Source: Chondrus crispus
Lineage: Eukaryota; Rhodophyta; Florideophyceae; Gigartinales; Gigartinaceae
Direction: 5' to 3'
DNA: 64,000 nt
Assembly (NCBI RefSeq): GCF_000350225.1
Contig: NW_005179291.1
Span: forward strand, 359,454 to 423,453
Part shown: positions 10,187 through 21,051 of the stretch, piece by piece
Layout: each line of letters begins with the position of its first letter
Position numbering within the stretch: position 1 is the stretch's first letter
Made by a program: the position numbers and the translations under genes
The notes under the pieces: model-generated
The model's database searches: none
What the model saw: only the letters and a program-made list of their open reading frames with translations
What the model was told of the DNA's origin: nothing

Positions 10187-11134
10187 TAATGGTGGGTCAG
10201 CGGGGCGAAGGGGATTCGAAGGACGGTTGATGAGGTGAAGTTGAAGGATTGGGTACCGATTTACTTCGAGTGGCCAACTTCAGGCGCTAATTACACACTT
10301 CTGCAATCTTCTAGAACTCTACTACCAAAGACTACGACACACATACTACAAATGTATTGGCTCTAACACATGTGCCCGTCGTGCCACTCAGCCAAACTGG
10401 CGATGGCCCAACAAACATCACAGAAAACCGCCTTACGAATTACCACTGTCATGACGGAGAAATTAGTAAGGCAGTACAACAAAGCACACACAGCAAAGCA
10501 CAAATTCCCTTACTATTCCAGATCCAGCGTGGCACAAATTCGTAAGGCACGTTTACAGCTCACACGTTGCCTTACGAATTCAAATCAATCCTGCAAGGAC
10601 TGTTTACAGCGCACATGTTGCCTTATGAATCTGTATCTCTCGCGGGGTCCTGTCTGTCCACTGTCAATTACAACAGTGCACATTTTGCCTTACGAATTCA
10701 AAAACTCGCGCAACGGTATCGTTGTGTCCTGCTGTACCCGTGCTGCACTCCATGGACGCTGTAAACCTTTGGCACGTGCCAGGCACCGGCCACCAAGGTT
10801 CTACACTTTGTCTGTAAGACTGCAGGCGTACTGTACGCGTCCGACAGTGTAATGAGGACATGTGTCCACGTCATACACGTGTCGGGCGAAGAAAATGAAA
10901 CATGCTCAGATTGTACTGTACAGTGCAACTGTGTACAAACTTCACACGTATACACGATGAAAACCAAACTTGCTCCTGAAGTACTGTTGAGTGCAATCGT
11001 GTACAGAAACCACACGTGTACACGTTGAAAATCAAACTTGCTCAGCTCGTTGCGCGGAGTGTTATTGCTTTTACACGTGTCAAACCTGTCGTTGTGTGTC
11101 ACGCATATCGGCATGTGGTCGTAGAATTACAACA
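10187..11134 (-). repeat. Copia LTR copy A
   Basis: This 948-bp copy runs from TAATGGTGGGTCAGC to TACAACA on the plus strand, so the coding-strand LTR begins TGTTGTA. It is bordered by a polypurine tract on the pol side and the iMet-type primer site on the other. It therefore serves as the 3' LTR of copia pol (11199-13862) and as the 5' LTR of the copia whose gag starts at 9062. It is highly similar over its whole length to copy C (16691-17631). ORFs inside it are not genes. Confidence 0.85.
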
Positions 11135-11144
11135 CTTCCCCTGG
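11135..11144 (-). promoter_or_regulatory. Copia polypurine tract
   Basis: The coding strand reads CCAGGGGAAG immediately before TGTTGTAATTC, the LTR start. That is the expected plus-strand primer position for a copia element. Confidence 0.65.
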
Positions 11145-11198
11145 ATCACATGCTTTTACCTGAAGTAGCTCCTGCAAGCCCCTAGAAGTTCTACAACT

Positions 11199-13862
11199 TC
11201 TAGAACAGAACTCGCCCAAGTGCTTTCGTCAGGATATCTGCAGGCATGGAAGTGGTCGGGCAATGCGACAAAGATATGACGTTTCTCTTAATTTCATCTC
11301 GTACATAGTGGTATTTCACATCAACATGTTGTTACGACGGTTGACCGATTCATTCTGGGCAAACGAAATCGTCCCTGCATTTTCACACCCCATTATAACC
11401 GTGGGAGCAGAATCAAGTCTGAGGACATCAGCAACCACTTGACGCAACCAAGTCGCCTCCTTACACGCTTCACATAGTGCAATCTACTCAGCCTCACACG
11501 TCGAAGTTGCAACCACAGTCTGTTTCCGGGAACTCCAACTGATCGCTCCACCGCGGAACTTGAAAACGTATCCGCTGGTCGACTTGCGAGAGTCTGAACT
11601 ACCGGCCCAGTCAGCATCACTGAAGCCGAACAACTCCGGCGATTTGGATTTATTGTCAAACACGATTCTTAAGTTTCGAGTCCCTTGCACGTACCGCATT
11701 ACTCGTTTCACACCTGCCCAGTGTGACTCACATGGGTTGGCAGAATGTTGAGAAAGCTTTCCAATCGCATATGCCAAGTCTGGACGAGTGCCAACCATCA
11801 AGTACATCAGGGATCCCACTGCCTCACGATACGGTGCATTTGTTTTGGAGTCGTTTTCGGTTGAAATCGTGGTTGTGTGACCTTGTTCCATGGGAGTCAG
11901 ACATGGATTACATGTCGCCATCCTAAAACGCTCAAGCAGATTTGATGCATACTTAGTTTGAGTGAGACTCAACGTCTTGGCGGTGCGATCCCTTTGAATT
12001 TCAAGACCAATGCAGACTTTTGCTTCACCAAGGTCTTTCATCTCAAACCGTTTATTAAGCTCCCCCTTCATCCATTTGATGTCATCGATATCACTACCAG
12101 CGAGTAACAAGTCATCGACATAAAGTGCAATCAGCATGATAGTGCTTCCAATGCGTTTAATGTAGAGACACGGATCACTACGTGAAGTCTCGAATCCCAA
12201 TTCACCAATTAAGAAATCATCCACTTTGGGATGCCATTGACGATGTGCTTGTTTAAGACCGTAAAGTGCTTTCAAAAGTTTACACTCGTGATCACTTTTG
12301 CCTTTGTCAATGCACCCTTCGGGTTGCTCCATGTAGATGTCTTCATCCAAGTCGCCGTTCAAAAACGCAGTCACGACATCCATCTGATGAAGTCCGAGGT
12401 CGTAATGAGCAACTAAGGCAAGAAGTAGACGAATAGTGGTAAACTTTATGACAGGGGCATATGTCTCAGTATAGTCAAGACCTTGCACTTGCTGGAATCC
12501 ACGAGCAACAAGTCTGGCTTTTGCACTTTCAACTATATTGCCATTTGCAGCAGGCAGTTGCTTGACATTGAAAACCCATCGAGATGTCAAGATGTTTGAC
12601 GCCTCAGATCGAGGAACAAGTTTCCAAGTGCGATTCTTGGTCTGCGAGGCAAGTTCTTTGTCAATGCCGGTCTGCCAAAATGCAGCTCTAGGACCTTTAG
12701 TTGCCTGGTTGAAAGTCTTGGGACCTTCAATAGCGACATGCGCATGTGAAAGAAGAGCAGCTGCAAAGTTGCTCCTCCACCATGATCCGGGAGGTCTGCT
12801 GACTCGAGACGATCTTCGCACAGCTGGAGTCGGAGTTGGAGGGGTGACATTCGGAGTTTCGACGGCGGTTGGTACATCATCTTCATCTTCATCATTCTCA
12901 CTTACAGAATGCGCGCCATCGTTTTCAAGAACCTCCTCCGAAACTTCATCCTCTTCAGAACCGACCTCATTCGTATTTGGGGTATCAGCTGTATTCTCAT
13001 TGTCGCCACCGAGCAATACAATGTCAACATCAGAGTTGATTGAATCATTTTCGTGTGCAGGAATGTCATGCATCCCACATGTCGATTCATCAAACATGAC
13101 ATCCCGTGACACAACAATTTTATTCAACTCTCCGTCCCAAAGTTTGTATGCCTTACTGCATTGCGAATACCCAAGAAACATCGCTTCACGCGCTCGCAAG
13201 TCCAGCTTGCGGAGCTCTAATTTTGGTAATGTATACCAACATTTTGACCCAAATACTGGCAAATGGCCAACATTTGGAGTGGAATTCATCCAAATGTGGT
13301 GCGGAGTTGTATTAACCGGCAAAGTGCGTGAAGTAAATCGATTGCGTACATATACCGAAGTGGCAAGAGCCTCGGCCCAGAATCGCTTACTGACTGAACT
13401 GACTTTATGAGAAAGCATAGAGCGGACAAGATCAATCAAAGTCCGATTTAAACGTTCAGCAACACCGTTTTGTTCAGGGATGTATGCCGTTGTGAGTTGG
13501 TGCTGCGTACCGTTTAAATCTAAATGCGACTTGAATTCCGTCGACAAGTACTCTCCCCCTCGATCAGTGCGAAGCACCTTTACTTTGCGACCAGTGTGGG
13601 TTTGGGCCAACTTTTCATACAACTTGTATTTTGCAAACGCCTCGGATTTATTTCTCATCGTGTACACAACTACCCAGTTCGAGTGATCATCTACAAATGT
13701 AATGAAGTATCTCGAGCCACCAACTGACTGTACTTCAAGTGGGCCGCAGACATCAGAATGTACCAAGTCAAGACAGTTCTGTGCTCGAGACGATGATCGC
13801 TGTTTTGGGATTACTGATCGCGTTGCTTTCCAAACGGTCAACGAACACTGATTTGCAGAAGT
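11199..13862 (-). pseudogene. Ty1/copia pol (integrase, RT, RNase H), 5'-truncated and decayed
   Basis: The main open stretch (11484-13841) begins in the GAG-pre-integrase tail (KATRSVIPKQ). It continues through integrase (first Asp in LVHSDVCGPL, second in RTDRGGEYLS, Glu in QNGVAERLNRTL), reverse transcriptase with the YVDD box (ALYVDDLLLAG) and RNase H (GFSDADWAGSSDSRKSTSG). Integrase before RT is the copia order. An in-frame TAG at 11484 replaces the Tyr of the usual CEAEY motif. A one-base frameshift near 11325 follows, and the conserved tail SMPADILTKALG is at about 11213-11247. Gag, protease and the 5' LTR are missing. The truncation abuts the helicase pseudogene. Confidence 0.9.
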
Positions 13863-14838
13863 GCGTACCGATTCGTAGCTACAATTGGCGCGTCTCTTTC
13901 CGAGAGACGCGGGATGGCGATGAGAGAATGGCGCGAACCACAGTGAATAGAGCCCCTACGGAGAGGGATTACTTCGAGAGCAGACTCAGAAACCATCAAG
14001 AACACGGTGGAAATGCTATCACAGATCCTGAGTTTGAGAATCTCGTCGACGAAATCCGGCAACCAGAACTCATCAAACTCGTTCCGGGTCATGACGCAGT
14101 CGAGGAGAGAGATGAATTATCACCAGGCCTGCATAAACTCAACACTGATCTCGATGCCTTTCAGACTGAGATGCTTCGGTGGACGGTTTCACCAAGTGAT
14201 GCGGAATCTGGATCAAAAGAAGATCTCATTGGGGGGAATGACGCTTGGTATCAATGCTATACGAATCATAACAGCACTGCTATCCTTGAAGACGTCACGA
14301 ATAGCGAGGATGCAATTCGATATGCAAATCATTGGAAGTGTTTTTGGACGTTGGAGCTCCGGGGCCAGTTGGCTGACGCGCTTTCGGGAAAATGGCCTTC
14401 TGCCAAGGGGAATCGGCAAGAGTTTCTCGAAAACGTGCACCGAATTGCATATGAGTCACCATTCATTAATGTGCACATCAACAGAGTCACCAAATCTCGA
14501 ACGTTGATAAACATTAAATGTGAAAGCGTAGACATCAGAATGAACGAAAGGATAGCCAAGGAAATGTCGAGGATAACTGTTGCGGTTGGATATCTGCAGA
14601 GATGTGACACAGATGAGAGATCACCTCTCATTTTGGCCATGATTCGAAGAGTTCATGTGAATTCTGACGACTATGATGTGTTAGGTCTTGCAGGAAGGAT
14701 AGACAAAGTATTTCTTTTTGCTGCAATTGATTGCAAGGTAGGTAATAGGTTCATTGTTGGACCTGGGGATTTGGTACGGCTGCAAAGCTTTCACAGCTAT
14801 GCCTCACTCTGCAGGATGTTTGTAGATGCACACATGAT

Positions 14839-16178
14839 TAATGGTAGGTTCGGAGGGGCAAGGGAAAGAAGGAGGGCAGGTTGATGTGTGTGAGTGAAGG
14901 AGTTGGTGCCGAGGTTTACTTGGAGCCGTCTTTCGGCGATACTTATACACTTTGAGTGTTACACTATCCCATTACTTTGGCACCTGGTAAACCGTACTCA
15001 CCATATGCGCGACCAAGCGCGGTCCTCTTCTGGCCCGTCCACACTGTTTTATTTCCACCTTACGAATTAACTATTGACTATCAGGGTACAACAGTTTCTA
15101 CACATTTCGAGTGGCTGTAAACCATGGCCCTATGCATGCAATCGTTTCACACCTTACTAATCTGCATCCATGTTGAAATAGTGAGCGCGCCCAAGGGGAC
15201 ACCAAGAAGCCAGCGCCTGTGGCTTAGTGGTTAACGAATTTTTGCGGCAAATTTTTCAGACCTCGATTTTACCATCAATCCAGACATGACAGAATATATT
15301 CTTGCGCAATGAACAACTTGGCATCTCTCTATTTCCAACAACGCAAAGTCCTGTCATATCTCAGTCCCCCATACATGCCCTTGTTTCGTACCTTACCAAT
15401 TTCGGTACACACTGCCAGACAACTATGACGGGTAGCAACAATGTGCATCCAGACTTTCTACACATCTCACGTGATATCCGATGTGAATCACACCAGTACT
15501 GTCATCAACTTGCATCCAACGGCGCACCAAAACAAGAGCACAGTACAACGTCGCATGCTGACGAGAGTGTAGTACAACGGCGCATGCTGATGCAAGGGTC
15601 GCATACAGCGTGACGCATACACTGAATAATCACGTAAGTACATGTCTCTTGTGAGAAATACTTGTTGTACTTTTAATTCACATGTACTGTACTCGGATAC
15701 GCGCTGGACCGTATGTAGGCGACGTGTACAGGTGTACGCGCACGCAGCAACCTGGCGATGTGTACATGTGTACACCGCACACAAGTGTCCAAAGCCAAGG
15801 CCACCCGTCATTACCCATTACAACCATGGTGAACAACTTGAAACCCCCGAAATGATGTAATTAAAACGTATACCGATCATTCAAAATATATCACCAGCAT
15901 GACTGCATATAAGTCGACAATAACAGACCAATAGAATTGCCGCATTCGAACCGACACCCAATAGATTTGCAGTATTGCCTGTGTAGCCCTATAACGGTTC
16001 GGGCCAAATGCCAATTTTCGGCAATTATGCAAATTTGCATAACCCTCCAAAAGTCCACTTTCGTCCCCAGAACCCCAAAATCTGAGACTTTACACGTGTC
16101 ATGTGGTGATATGGGGTGAAGGTCCGGATCGTCGAGTCATGTACACGTGTCGCTTGATTTTGCACTTTCCAGATAACA
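14839..16178 (-). repeat. Solo copia LTR copy B (diverged)
   Basis: It starts TAATGGTAGGTTCGG, like copies A and C, and ends ...GATAACA. At 1340 bp it is longer and more diverged than the others. Its flanks (acatg/gcatg) would be a duplication with one mismatch. An intron with donor G|GTAGGT at 14844 could use the AG ending at 16172 or at 16179; the two choices give different downstream frames. Confidence 0.6.
15215..15275 (+). other. tRNA-like A-box/B-box sequence inside LTR copy B
   Basis: TGGCTTAGTGG at 15220-15230 fits the RNA polymerase III A box (TRGCNNAGYNGG) exactly. A weak B-box-like GACCTCGATTTT lies 29 bases downstream. No acceptor stem closes it. It is therefore not a tRNA gene and may be a SINE-like remnant. 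Confidence 0.25.
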
Positions 16179-16690
16179 GCATGGGGTCGCCCATTTTCAA
16201 TAATGATCTACGTCCTGCCGACTGGATTGCAAAAAGTTATGTTCGGAGTCAGTCCTCCGATATTGCGAAAAGAGCATGTGAAGCAGCGAGAAGAGCATGA
16301 CGTCCGTCCTGTGTTCGATGCAGTCGATGACCACTGCTTGAAATACTTATTCGGCTTGAGGAGGTCCCAGTTAATTGACAAACACCAGTTTGAGGCACTC
16401 ATCATGTCAATGTGCCACAATGCCAAAGCCAATCCCAGGTCCTGGAGTTTTTCTATGATACACGGTCCTCCTGGGGTTGGGGCGACAATGTGTATCGTGA
16501 ACTTGGTGGGAGCCCTAATTCACCACGGATATATGGGTCATCTCGGCTGTTTTCAGCGACACAATCTCTTGATGCGCCAAGATGGCATTTTGAGGTGTGC
16601 GAAAAAGGAAGACGGGACCGGAGCTGTGAAAATCCTGATCACCGCCAGTTCTAACCGAGCGGTTGATAATGTCGTCAGAGCCCTTGAGAA

Positions 16691-17631
16691 TATTGGTAGG
16701 TCAGCGGGGCGAAGGGGATTCGAAGGACGGTTGATGAGGTGAAGATGAAGGATTGGGTACCGATTTACTTTGAGTCGCCAACTTCTGGCACTACTTATAC
16801 ACTTCTGCAATCTTCTAGAACTCTACTACCAAACATTACGACACACATACTACAAATGTATTGGCTCTAACGCATGTGCCCGTCTTGCTACTCAGCCAAA
16901 CTGGCGATGGCCCAACAAACATCACAGAAAACCGCCTTACGAATTACCACACTGTCATGACGGAGAAATTAGTAAGGCAGTACAACAAAGCACAGCAAAG
17001 CACAAATTCCCTTACTATTCCAAATCCAGCGTGGCACAAATTCGTAAGGCACGTTTACAGCTCACACGTTGCCTTACGAATTCAAATCAATCCTGCAAGG
17101 ACTGTTTACAGCGCACACGTTGCCTTATGAATCTGAATCTCTCGTGAGGTCCTGTTCACTGTCAATTACAACAGTGCACATTTTGCCTTACGAATTCAAA
17201 ACTCGCGCAACGGTATCTTTGTGTCCTGCTGTACCCGTGCTGCACTCCATGGACGCTGTAAACCTTTGGCACGTGCCAGGCACCCGCCACCAAGGGTCTA
17301 CACTTTGTCTGTAAGACTGCAGGCGTGCTGTACGCGTCCGACAGTGTAATGAGGACATGTGTCCACGTCATACACGTGTCGGGCGAAGAAAATGAAACAT
17401 GCTCAGATTGTACTGTACAGTGCAACCGTGTACAAATTTCACATGTATACACGTTGAGAACCAAACTTGCTCCTGAAGTACTGTGGAGTGCAACCGTGTA
17501 CAGAAATCACACGTGTACACGTTGAAAATCAAACTTGCTCAGCTCGTTGCGCGGAGTGTTATTGCTTTTACACGTGTCAAACCTGTCGTTGTGTGTCACG
17601 CATATCGGCATGTGGTCCTAGAATAACAACA
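16691..17631 (-). repeat. Solo copia LTR copy C with perfect duplication GAGAA
   Basis: The 941-bp copy is nearly identical to copy A. GAGAA is present immediately on both sides (16686-16690 and 17632-17636), proving a clean insertion into the helicase coding sequence. Removal from 16696 (GTAGGT) to 17632 (ACAG) would leave nine extra bases and an open frame (ALEN-IEKGIPDG). Confidence 0.85.
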
Positions 17632-17799
17632 GAGAAAGGTATACCAGATGGAAACCGAGGAAGAATTTTTGTCCGACTAGCTCGAATTGCTCGGACAAGG
17701 TACGACTTGAAGGAACTGAAGAAACACTCAATTGACCAAAAAGGTTTGGTATCCGACGAAGAGTATTTTGACCGCAGTCAGCCATCTACTGAAAAGAAG

Positions 17800-18559
17800 T
17801 ATAGGAAGGTCAGCGGGGCAGAGGGAAGAAGGACGGTTGAAGGTTGGTGGTGGTTGATGGGAGAAGAACTTGATGCCATTTTACTCTTGGTCGCCAACTA
17901 TCGGCGCTACTTATAGTCTACGAAGTACAGTACGGGCCGTTAGGGCTGGTCAAGTGACTCTCCTTCGTGCACTCTCGGTTGTTGATAATGTTTGCACTCT
18001 CTGTCGCTGATAATCAGGTGACTCTCCTTCTTGCACTCTCGGTCGCTAATAATGTTTGCACTCTCTGTCGCTGATAAACAGGTGACTCTCCTTCTTGCAC
18101 TCTCGGTCGCTGATAATGTTTACACTCTCTGTTAATGATAATTTGGGACCGTCCGAGAGTCAATAATATCTAAATGCACTGTGCTGTAGGGTAGAGACTT
18201 TAGTCTACGATTAATGCAATGCAAGTTTTAGAGCAAAAACGCCGTGACATATATTTCATATGTGTCACACACGTGTAGGACAAATGTCATACGTGTCATA
18301 CACGTGTCAAATCAAGAATAATGAAACATGTTCGGTATGTACTGTAGAGTGCCACTGTGTACATATATTACACGTGTCACCACAAAAATGAAGCATGCTT
18401 AGAATTACGAGGAAAGTGCGACTGAACACATAAACGACACGTGTACACGTTGAAAACCAAAGTTATTGCGTTTGAAGTGCTGAGTGTTTTCGCTTCTACA
18501 CGTGTCATATCTGTCATTGTGTGTCATGCGTGTCAGCATGTGGTCGTACAATTACAACA
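17800..18559 (-). repeat. Solo copia LTR copy D with perfect duplication AGAAG
   Basis: The 760-bp copy starts TATAGGAAGGTCAGC and ends TACAACA. AGAAG is found on both sides (17795-17799 and 18560-18564). Splicing from GTCAGC at 17809 to the AG at 18561 would leave 12 extra bases in frame. It carries a private tandem repeat (17954-18143). Confidence 0.8.
17954..18143. repeat. Tandem repeat in LTR copy D, unit about 60 bp
   Basis: About three copies of GTGACTCTCCTTCTTGCACT plus the rest of the unit, each made of two half-units ending GTCGCTGATAAT. They are expanded only in this LTR copy. Confidence 0.7.
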
Positions 18560-19953
18560 AGAAGCGCGTCTGGCCATCATTTGCGGCTCGTCACGCGGCT
18601 GCAGATGAGTCGATTGTGCTTCTTGCTACTAACAACCTGGTCGGTGGGAAGCAATTCGCAGACGTGCCGCAGGAAATAGACGTAATAATCAACGATGAGG
18701 TGTCAACCAGTATGGAACCAGAGAGCGTCATTCCCATGACAGTAACCAGGAAGCGAACAAGGTTTGGTCGCCTTCACTCTATCGGTGTGGGTGATTTTAA
18801 ACAACTTTCTCCATTATCGAAGACCCTGCACTAAATCCGAGGTCTCCAATTGCCGGTCCGTCTCAACTACGAGAATAAAACAATCTCTCAATTCGAGAGA
18901 TTGTTTCGGGCAAGGAGAGTACCAGTGGCGCTATTAATGATCCAATATCGAATGCATCCGGTCATTTCTACTCCCCACAGCGAGTTTTTTACAGATCAGC
19001 AATTCGAAACGAAAATTCTGCGACGGTATTCATGCCAGATTACAACCAGAGAAGACTGCAATCAACAGGATTCTTCCCTTTCACCTTTCTTGATACATCG
19101 TTCTGCCGGAGTCGTATGGAAAGTGATGATGGAGAGGGGAATATATGCAATCTCCTGGAAGCTCGGAAGATACGCTGGGTTATATTGAGGCTCATTTCTC
19201 ATGTTTCCAAATCATATGGATCTTCTGTGCTCACAAGTTCCGGACTGAAAGGTAGAATTGCGGTCATCGCGCCTTACCGCCACCAGGTCCAACTGATCCG
19301 CGAAATCGTCTCAAAAGAACTCATAGGGGGCCTGGATATCATAATTGACTCTGTAGACTCCATGCAAGGTGGACAGCGAGACATTGTGATATTTTCAAGC
19401 ACAAGAAGCAACGATAACAGCACATACGGATTTCTCACGAATCGCAGAAGGTTGAATGTAGCTTTTAGCCGAGCTAAGAACCTGCTCGTGGTGATTGGAG
19501 ATTCTGAGCATCTATTCAGAGATACCTGTTTTCGATTTTTCATAAGCTGTTGCAGAGACTCGCGTGATGAAGCCGGTATGATGACTGCACGGCCTAGCAA
19601 GGGTGATGAAATTGCAAAGCCAGTCACAAGAGGGGGGGTTCAATGCATCTGCTTCGTCGTCGAAGTGGGTACGATCTACGCCCGAAAGAGACGCCGGGAT
19701 GGTTGAAAGATGATGCGGGTGGTTCAAAAAGCGGAAGAAATGTATTAATCACGGCTTGGGGTACCCAGGATTCAGTCAATGATTCGCCAGCGAAGTCAAT
19801 TAAGGAAACACAGTGATGACTACTTCATTTCCAAGTGCGTGTGGACTGCCCCTCTCTCAAATTTAGTTCAGTAGATGAAACAAAAAATCGAGTTTCCGCG
19901 TCTTTTGCACAAAGTAAAGGATCAATAGGTCGCCCTGAAAGACCTTTAAAATA

Positions 19954-20368
19954 TCAAATACGACGCTTCTTTGACTTCGAGGCACTCTGAGAGCCATTAT
20001 GAGGCCTCTTGATATTATCGCAGACCAAGACAACGTCTTTCGTTATTTGTTCCATGCGTACAGTACTCAATGTTTTGCTGTGAATTGGTTGACGGCACGC
20101 TGGACAAGGAGCCGTAACATAGACGCTCTTGTCAACTAACAGTGCACTTGTTGTGAGCTCAAATAGTAGTGTTAGACATTTTGAGTGGAACATGTGCTCA
20201 CATGTCAATGGCTTTTTCACCTCATATCCAGCGCGATCGTTCTCCGCATCTTCTTTTTCCTTTCCGGTTCCATGCATCCATACAAAGAGTGTCACAAGGC
20301 AAACAAGGCAAACATCATCAGGAAAATCCCTGGCCTCTGGTTGCAGCGCTTTCATCTGAAGTATGCCT
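19954..20368 (-). pseudogene. RING-H2 protein gene, 3' part, split by gypsy-2
   Basis: The C-terminal segment carries a RING-H2 finger: DVCLVC as the first pair, then a 30-residue insert, CEHMFHSKC (C-x-H-x2-H-x2-C) and CPACRQPI. It is followed by a basic tail KSKKRRI that could be nuclear targeting. RING-H2 proteins are usually ubiquitin ligases; the substrate is unknown. The open frame runs into the gypsy-2 LTR at 20369, and the sequence before the insertion continues at 34082 on the other side of the element. The insertion separates it from its N-terminal coding sequence, so it is probably inactive unless the element is absent on the other allele. Confidence 0.75.
20364..20368. repeat. gypsy-2 target-site duplication, left copy (TGCCT)
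   Basis: TGCCT here matches the 5 bases just right of the other LTR (34078-34082). This defines the exact insertion site in the RING gene. Confidence 0.9.
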
Positions 20369-21051
20369 TGTAGCATAAACACCCCCAGCGATAGGGGTGT
20401 ATGCACAGTTCGACCGAGACCCTTGTCGATCGGGAAGACGGGGGTGAAGCGGGACACCAGCTGACGGCACCGGGCAGCGGGCCTGGGTAGCGTGGTAGAG
20501 CGGGAACGGGGAGGACGCCGGTATGCGCGAGCAGTTCGACGCCTCGACGCCCCGGCGCGGTACTGGGTAACGATCCAGTACCGACGGGCGGAGGTGGAGC
20601 CGGCTCATGGGCGTACCGCGCGCGTCCTCAACCCGCGCTCGGTGCCTTTCTAAGGTAATTAGAGAGCGTTCCCTTAGAATAAGCGGGAAGTCGGACCTTG
20701 ACGGTCGGTGGGTGACAAGTTCGTGCTTGTCCTCCTCCACCGCCGCCGGTCCGCTCCATATTTAATATACAAAACAATGTACAACTCTACAGTACCGAAG
20801 TACTGTAGTGGACTACTGTAGTACAGTTCGGACCGTACTGTAATACTGTCAGCCATCGGGGCTGACAGTACACATGTGTGCGCGCTTCCGTCCCGCGCGA
20901 TACACGTGTACACGTGTACATGCGTGTGCCCTGTACCCGAGGGGTACACGTGGCCACGCGCAGTGGTACTGTAGAGCATCGGGCTCTACAGCACTAGATC
21001 CGTTGTTGATCTAATCTAACTAAAAAGAGCCCCAGGGCTGGTTATACTACA
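20369..21051 (-). repeat. gypsy-2 3' LTR
   Basis: 683 bp, from TGTAGCATAAAC to ATACTACA (plus strand). Compared with the 5' LTR it has an extra block of about 43 bp around 20843-20890 containing the inverted repeat CTGTCAGCC...GGCTGACAG. Confidence 0.92.

Larger units (their letters stand above)
13862..19706 (+). pseudogene. UPF1/SEN1-like SF1 helicase gene, broken, carrying three LTR insertions
   Basis: Coding pieces are about 13880-14843, 16180 (or 16173)-16695, 17633-17808 and 18562-19706. The first resembles an accessory barrel region. The second has the Walker A segment MIHGPPGVGAT and motif Ia ASSNRAVDNVV. The fourth has a motif II-like region IINDEVSTS, GDFKQLSPL, IQYRMHPVIS, VDSMQGGQRDIVIFS and RRLNVAFSRAK. 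These are the ordered motifs of UPF1/SEN1 family RNA/DNA helicases. Defects: Walker A lacks its Lys (GVGAT for GTGKT), a TAA at 18832-18834 falls in frame, and a one-base shift lies near 19030. A further shift near 16295 is possible. The 5' end is lost at the copia junction. Confidence 0.8.

Noticed and set aside
10370..10852. 160-codon ORF on plus
   Set aside because: It lies wholly inside a copia LTR that is repeated at 16691-17631, where the matching ORF is shifted; it shows no domain.
15215..15275. tRNA gene
   Set aside because: A-box match only; no closing acceptor stem and a poor B box.
10187..18559. The GGTCAGC...ACAACA repeats as classic introners
   Set aside because: Copy A is bordered by a polypurine tract and a primer site and joins copia pol, and copies C and D have 5-bp duplications, so they are LTRs; only their possible splicing is kept as a hypothesis.
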